Notes under the pieces: model-generated
Database searches by the model: none
What the model was told of the DNA's origin: nothing
What the model saw: the letters and a program-made list of their open reading frames with translations, nothing else
Position numbers and translations under genes: made by a program
Assembly: GCA_934663885.1 (NCBI GenBank)
Contig: CAKUKW010000083.1
Location: 1-8,442, forward strand
DNA: 8,442 nt
Direction of reading: 5' to 3'
From: an uncultured Tidjanibacter sp.
Lineage (GTDB): Bacteria > Bacteroidota > Bacteroidia > Bacteroidales > Rikenellaceae
Shown here: one piece after another, positions 5,348 through 8,442 of the stretch
Layout: every line of letters starts with the position of its first letter
Numbering within the stretch: the first letter of the stretch is position 1

Positions 5348-7240
5348 ATGAAAAAAATTATTCCATTTAAGGTAATCCTGCTATCCGCTCTATTGATAGC
5401 ATCATGCAGTAAGACCGATACCTCGGGGTTATCCGAGGTCACGGTCGAAGTTAGGTTCGATATTGACGTAGAGGATCAGACCCGCGCCGCGACTGACGCC
5501 CGTTTCAACACCTCTTTCGAAGAAGGGGACGCCATCGGTATATTTGCAGTCCGTAGAAATAAGATAGGAGTTCAATCCTATCCTTCCGCGGACGCAGCGA
5601 TGAATTACGCACATAATGTAAAATGGGTGCGTGATGCCGCGGGCGAATGGTCGCCGGCAAACACTTCCGACAAGATATTCTATCCCGCCGACGGGGTATT
5701 GGATTTCTACGCCTACTATCCTTACTGCGAAAATGCCGACCCTACGGCAATCGGATATGACGCTGCCGATGCAGTTGCGGACTTTATGACAGCACGTACA
5801 CCGGGGATATTCGACACCGCCAAGAACGTACCGCTCACTTTTGTACATAAATTGGTGTTGATACAGGTGGATATAGCCGTTCCCGACTTCAAACACTCTG
5901 CCATTAGAGGGAAAATGATGAATGTGATAACCGACGCGGTTGTGAACCTTGCCTCCGAAAAGCAAAGCGGAGAGATTACCACCCTGGAGGACGTGAGTGA
6001 TATAGATATGGAAAAGGACGGGTCATCCTTATCGTTGAGGACATACATTCCTGCCCAGACGGTAATACAGCGTGAAGTGCTTTTCAAGATATCGAACGGG
6101 GAGCGTACCCTCGATGTTATTTCTTCTTATATGAATCTCGAAGGCGGCACGGTACGCAATTTTATTGTGACCGACGGGGATGGCGTCCCGGCGGATCCCG
6201 GCATGCTGCCTAATAGCTATATGGTGACCCCGGGCGAAGGAATTATCATTCCCCTCGCCAAAGCATACAAGATGTGGGAAATCAATACCGACCTGGCATC
6301 GTTCGGTGAAAGCCTTGCAGGAGAGCCAACCGCCGAACTCATTTGGGAGGAGCACGATGGATTGATCTCGGATCTGCTTGTTACGGGCTCGGAGCGGAAT
6401 GCGTTTATCAAGGTTATCACAAACGGTAAGTTCGGACCGGGTAATGCAGTCATAGGAGTTAGGATAAACGGAAAGATACGCTGGAGCTGGCATATATGGG
6501 TAACAGACTACGACCCCAACCTTCCAGGTAGCCAGGAGAGTAACAACGGTTTCGTATTGATGGATCGCAACCTCGGGGCATGGAACAATACGGTCGACGA
6601 CGTTAATTCGGTTGGTATGGCGTACCAGTGGGGGCGCAAGGAACCTTTCACAATGCTTCTGGATTGGGACGGTTACGGCAAGCCCATATACTATCCCGGA
6701 AGCAGGGATAACGCTTACGGCCAGGTGCGCGTCGAAGACAATCCCTCGCTCAATATGTATAATTCGGTTGTCAGTCCCAGGACTTTTATCGCCAGCGACC
6801 CGTACTACAACAGCAACAACAAAATTATCGACTGGTATAATATAGCCGAAGATGACTGGAAAGACAGGTGGGTCGATGCCGACGGCAATAAAACCCCTTA
6901 TGATCCATGTCCTGAAGGATGGAGGGTGCCCGCCGGAAGTGGGGACAACCATTTCATGAAAGGATTATTGGAGCTGTACGGCGATATCCAGGGCGAATAC
7001 ACCGAGCAAGGATTCAATTTTACCAAAGTAGGATTCTTTCCTAAAACCGGTATGCGGCATGCGAATGACGGGGCGCTATGGTTCTGGTACATGTACGCGT
7101 ATATCTGGACGGCTGAACCCATAGACTATTTATGGAACACTGGCCAGGGCTCCGCAGTCGGTATCGCGGAGGGGTTCTGCACACCGGAAAACGGGCTTCC
7201 CCGCGCTGCGGCAGTTCCCATCAGGTGCGTTCAGGAATAG
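5348..7240 (+). CDS. Fimbrillin-family lipoprotein with C-terminal FISUMP domain
   Basis: A 630-residue predicted surface lipoprotein. Residues 1-20 are a lipoprotein signal peptide ending in the lipobox IASC, so Cys20 would be lipidated. An N-terminal fimbrillin-like domain (about 25-275) shows SFEEGDAIGIFAV, a segment with W and YPADG, then LDFYAYYPY and LTFVHKLV, all typical of Bacteroidales fimbrillin/Mfa-like proteins. A middle domain (about 288-390) has PNSYMVTPGEG, the KAYKMW motif and GNAVIGV, ending in WSWHIWVTDYDPN. The C-terminal FISUMP domain (about 399-630) has GFVLMDRNLGAWNN, AYQWGRKEPF, YDPCPEGWRVP and the closing PIRCVQE, with Cys521, Cys611 and Cys627. Fimbrillins form or cap surface pili; the FISUMP domain has been compared with C-type-lectin-like folds, so a tip adhesin is an inference. 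It is 36 bp upstream of a paralogue and probably in operon with it. No good Shine-Dalgarno is present, as usual in this phylum. Confidence 0.88.
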   Translation: MKKIIPFKVILLSALLIASCSKTDTSGLSEVTVEVRFDIDVEDQTRAATDARFNTSFEEGDAIGIFAVRRNKIGVQSYPSADAAMNYAHNVKWVRDAAGEWSPANTSDKIFYPADGVLDFYAYYPYCENADPTAIGYDAADAVADFMTARTPGIFDTAKNVPLTFVHKLVLIQVDIAVPDFKHSAIRGKMMNVITDAVVNLASEKQSGEITTLEDVSDIDMEKDGSSLSLRTYIPAQTVIQREVLFKISNGERTLDVISSYMNLEGGTVRNFIVTDGDGVPADPGMLPNSYMVTPGEGIIIPLAKAYKMWEINTDLASFGESLAGEPTAELIWEEHDGLISDLLVTGSERNAFIKVITNGKFGPGNAVIGVRINGKIRWSWHIWVTDYDPNLPGSQESNNGFVLMDRNLGAWNNTVDDVNSVGMAYQWGRKEPFTMLLDWDGYGKPIYYPGSRDNAYGQVRVEDNPSLNMYNSVVSPRTFIASDPYYNSNNKIIDWYNIAEDDWKDRWVDADGNKTPYDPCPEGWRVPAGSGDNHFMKGLLELYGDIQGEYTEQGFNFTKVGFFPKTGMRHANDGALWFWYMYAYIWTAEPIDYLWNTGQGSAVGIAEGFCTPENGLPRAAAVPIRCVQE

Positions 7241-7276
7241 AAAATAGTAAGAGGTGATAATTAAAAAAATAAGACT

Positions 7277-8442
7277 ATGAAAATAATATATATATTCGGT
7301 TTATCGCTTTGCGCGGCGATGTTATGCTCGTGCAGCAATGAAGATTCGGGCAGGGGTTCCAAGACCGAGTTCGTTTCGACTATAAAATCAGGGAGCAGAT
7401 GGAACGCGGGTGACGGCATAGGCCTGTTCATGTTGGGGGAAAATCGCGCCCTCTCTTCGGGCGCGATAGAAAATAGGGCCGATAATGTGGCTTACACTGC
7501 CGCCTCGGGGGGTGCAAGTTCGGCTTTCACCGCCGTTAACAATGATATCCGCATGCCAGGCGGAAGAAAGGTAGACTTCATCGGCTACTATCCTTATGCG
7601 GAGTCGATAGAGGATTATAAATATCCTGTCGACGTTAGCGACCAGAGCAATCCGGCAGCCCTTGCGTTTCTTTACAGCAACAACGCTGTCGCCCAGAGTT
7701 CCAAAAACGCACCGGTAGAGTTGGAGTTCACGCACCAGATGTCTAAAGTCGTATTCAACGTCGTAAAAGGATCTATGGTGGGAGATATCACGAATCTTTC
7801 TGCCACCATAGAAGGAATGCCTGCGACGGCACTTTTCTCGCTGGCGGAAGGTGTGTTCATCAATGAAAGCAACAGCACCACGCCGATAAACGTGCGTAAG
7901 ACGGGCGAGCTGTCGCTGGAAGCGATCCTAATCCCCCAGAGGGCCGAAGCCTATTCGCAGCGCAAAGTCATGTTCAATGCGCAGCCGTACGGCGTCTTCG
8001 AATGGAGCGTGGACACTGCGGATGAATTTGTAGGCGGCAACACCTACACGTATCAGGTCAACGTAAACTATAACGGCGTTGAAGTCACTTTGGCGGAGGT
8101 CGCCCGTTGGGACGACACTAACCCGACGGAAGGGCTGAAAGGCTACAACGAGGGCACCTACGCCCCTACGCCTAACTGCTATATGGTCGCTCCGGGCGGG
8201 ACAATTGTTTTCCCGGTGCGGAAAGCCTATCAAGCATGGAGAGAGAACACCGTGCTGGCAGCCACAAGTCCCGATATGTCGGGCGCGGTAACATGCGAAC
8301 TGGTGTGGGAAGATGTCAGCGGACTGATCTCATCGGTCACCCTCGACGCCAACGGTGACAAAGGGTCTTCTTCCATGCTTAAGGTCGTTACGAACTCCTC
8401 GAAAGGCGCGGGTAACGCGGTGGTCGCTGTCAAAATAGGGGG
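7277..8442 (+). CDS. Fimbrillin-family lipoprotein, partial
   Basis: Open from ATG at 7277 to the right edge (388 codons, 3' end missing). The signal peptide ends in lipobox LCSC with Cys19, followed by SNEDS, an acidic stretch of the kind linked to surface export of Bacteroidetes lipoproteins. The fimbrillin-like N-terminal domain (about 30-270) shows WNAGDGIGLF, VDFIGYYPY and LEFTHQMSKVVFNV. A domain matching the middle of the upstream gene starts near 299: PNCYMVAPGG, KAYQAW, ELVWEDVSGLIS and GNAVVAVKIG at the edge. By that alignment the gene should continue into WSWHIWVTD and probably a FISUMP domain outside the window. The start follows the upstream stop by 36 bp with no terminator between, so co-transcription is likely. 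The two proteins are clear paralogues in layout but diverged in sequence, especially in the N-terminal half. Confidence 0.87.
   Translation, partial: MKIIYIFGLSLCAAMLCSCSNEDSGRGSKTEFVSTIKSGSRWNAGDGIGLFMLGENRALSSGAIENRADNVAYTAASGGASSAFTAVNNDIRMPGGRKVDFIGYYPYAESIEDYKYPVDVSDQSNPAALAFLYSNNAVAQSSKNAPVELEFTHQMSKVVFNVVKGSMVGDITNLSATIEGMPATALFSLAEGVFINESNSTTPINVRKTGELSLEAILIPQRAEAYSQRKVMFNAQPYGVFEWSVDTADEFVGGNTYTYQVNVNYNGVEVTLAEVARWDDTNPTEGLKGYNEGTYAPTPNCYMVAPGGTIVFPVRKAYQAWRENTVLAATSPDMSGAVTCELVWEDVSGLISSVTLDANGDKGSSSMLKVVTNSSKGAGNAVVAVKIG

Noticed and set aside
6029..6952. 307-codon minus-strand frame opposite the first lipoprotein
   Set aside because: It is antisense to the fimbrillin/FISUMP gene, which has recognisable motifs along its whole length; no motif is seen in the antisense product.

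Overview
The window looks like a chromosomal segment from a member of the Bacteroidales. The evidence is the gene order rimO, coiled-coil gene, zapA, 6S-like RNA, rny; a textbook Bacteroidetes promoter (TTTG, 19 nt, TAGCTTTG) before the coiled-coil/zapA pair; little sign of Shine-Dalgarno sites; and two tandem fimbrillin-family lipoproteins, one ending in a FISUMP (Fib_succ_major) domain. A gut or oral Rikenellaceae/Bacteroides-like host is plausible, but the genus cannot be fixed from this sequence.

Left part (1-684, accessory). On the minus strand an ORF runs off the left edge. It joins a signal peptide directly to the last part of an RHS-repeat-associated core. Between it and rny lies about 500 bp with no intact gene but with dense structure: three C-run/G-run hairpins, and a 146-bp imperfect direct repeat (432-577 and 600-745). 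The left repeat copy holds a dead copy of the last 19 codons of rny plus its terminator. The coding part of the two copies differs only at third codon positions plus one nonsense codon, so it does not look like a recent simple duplication.

Middle part (685-4928, core, all minus strand). In transcription order: rimO (ribosomal protein S12 methylthiotransferase), a terminator-like hairpin, a strong promoter, a 95-aa coiled-coil protein, zapA (FtsZ-ring protein), a probable 6S RNA defined by a 23-nt closing helix and an apical hairpin, and rny (RNase Y, membrane-bound endoribonuclease) with a canonical terminator. These are housekeeping functions in translation, division, transcription control and RNA turnover.

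Right part (4929-8442, accessory, plus strand). A 419-bp intergenic region may contain a decayed gene next to rimO. Then come two closely spaced lipoproteins of the fimbrillin superfamily, the second cut by the window edge. Both have a lipobox, a fimbrillin-like N-terminal domain and a shared middle domain. The first ends in a FISUMP domain, and the second probably would too. Together they look like surface adhesins or accessory pilins transcribed divergently from the rimO-rny cluster.
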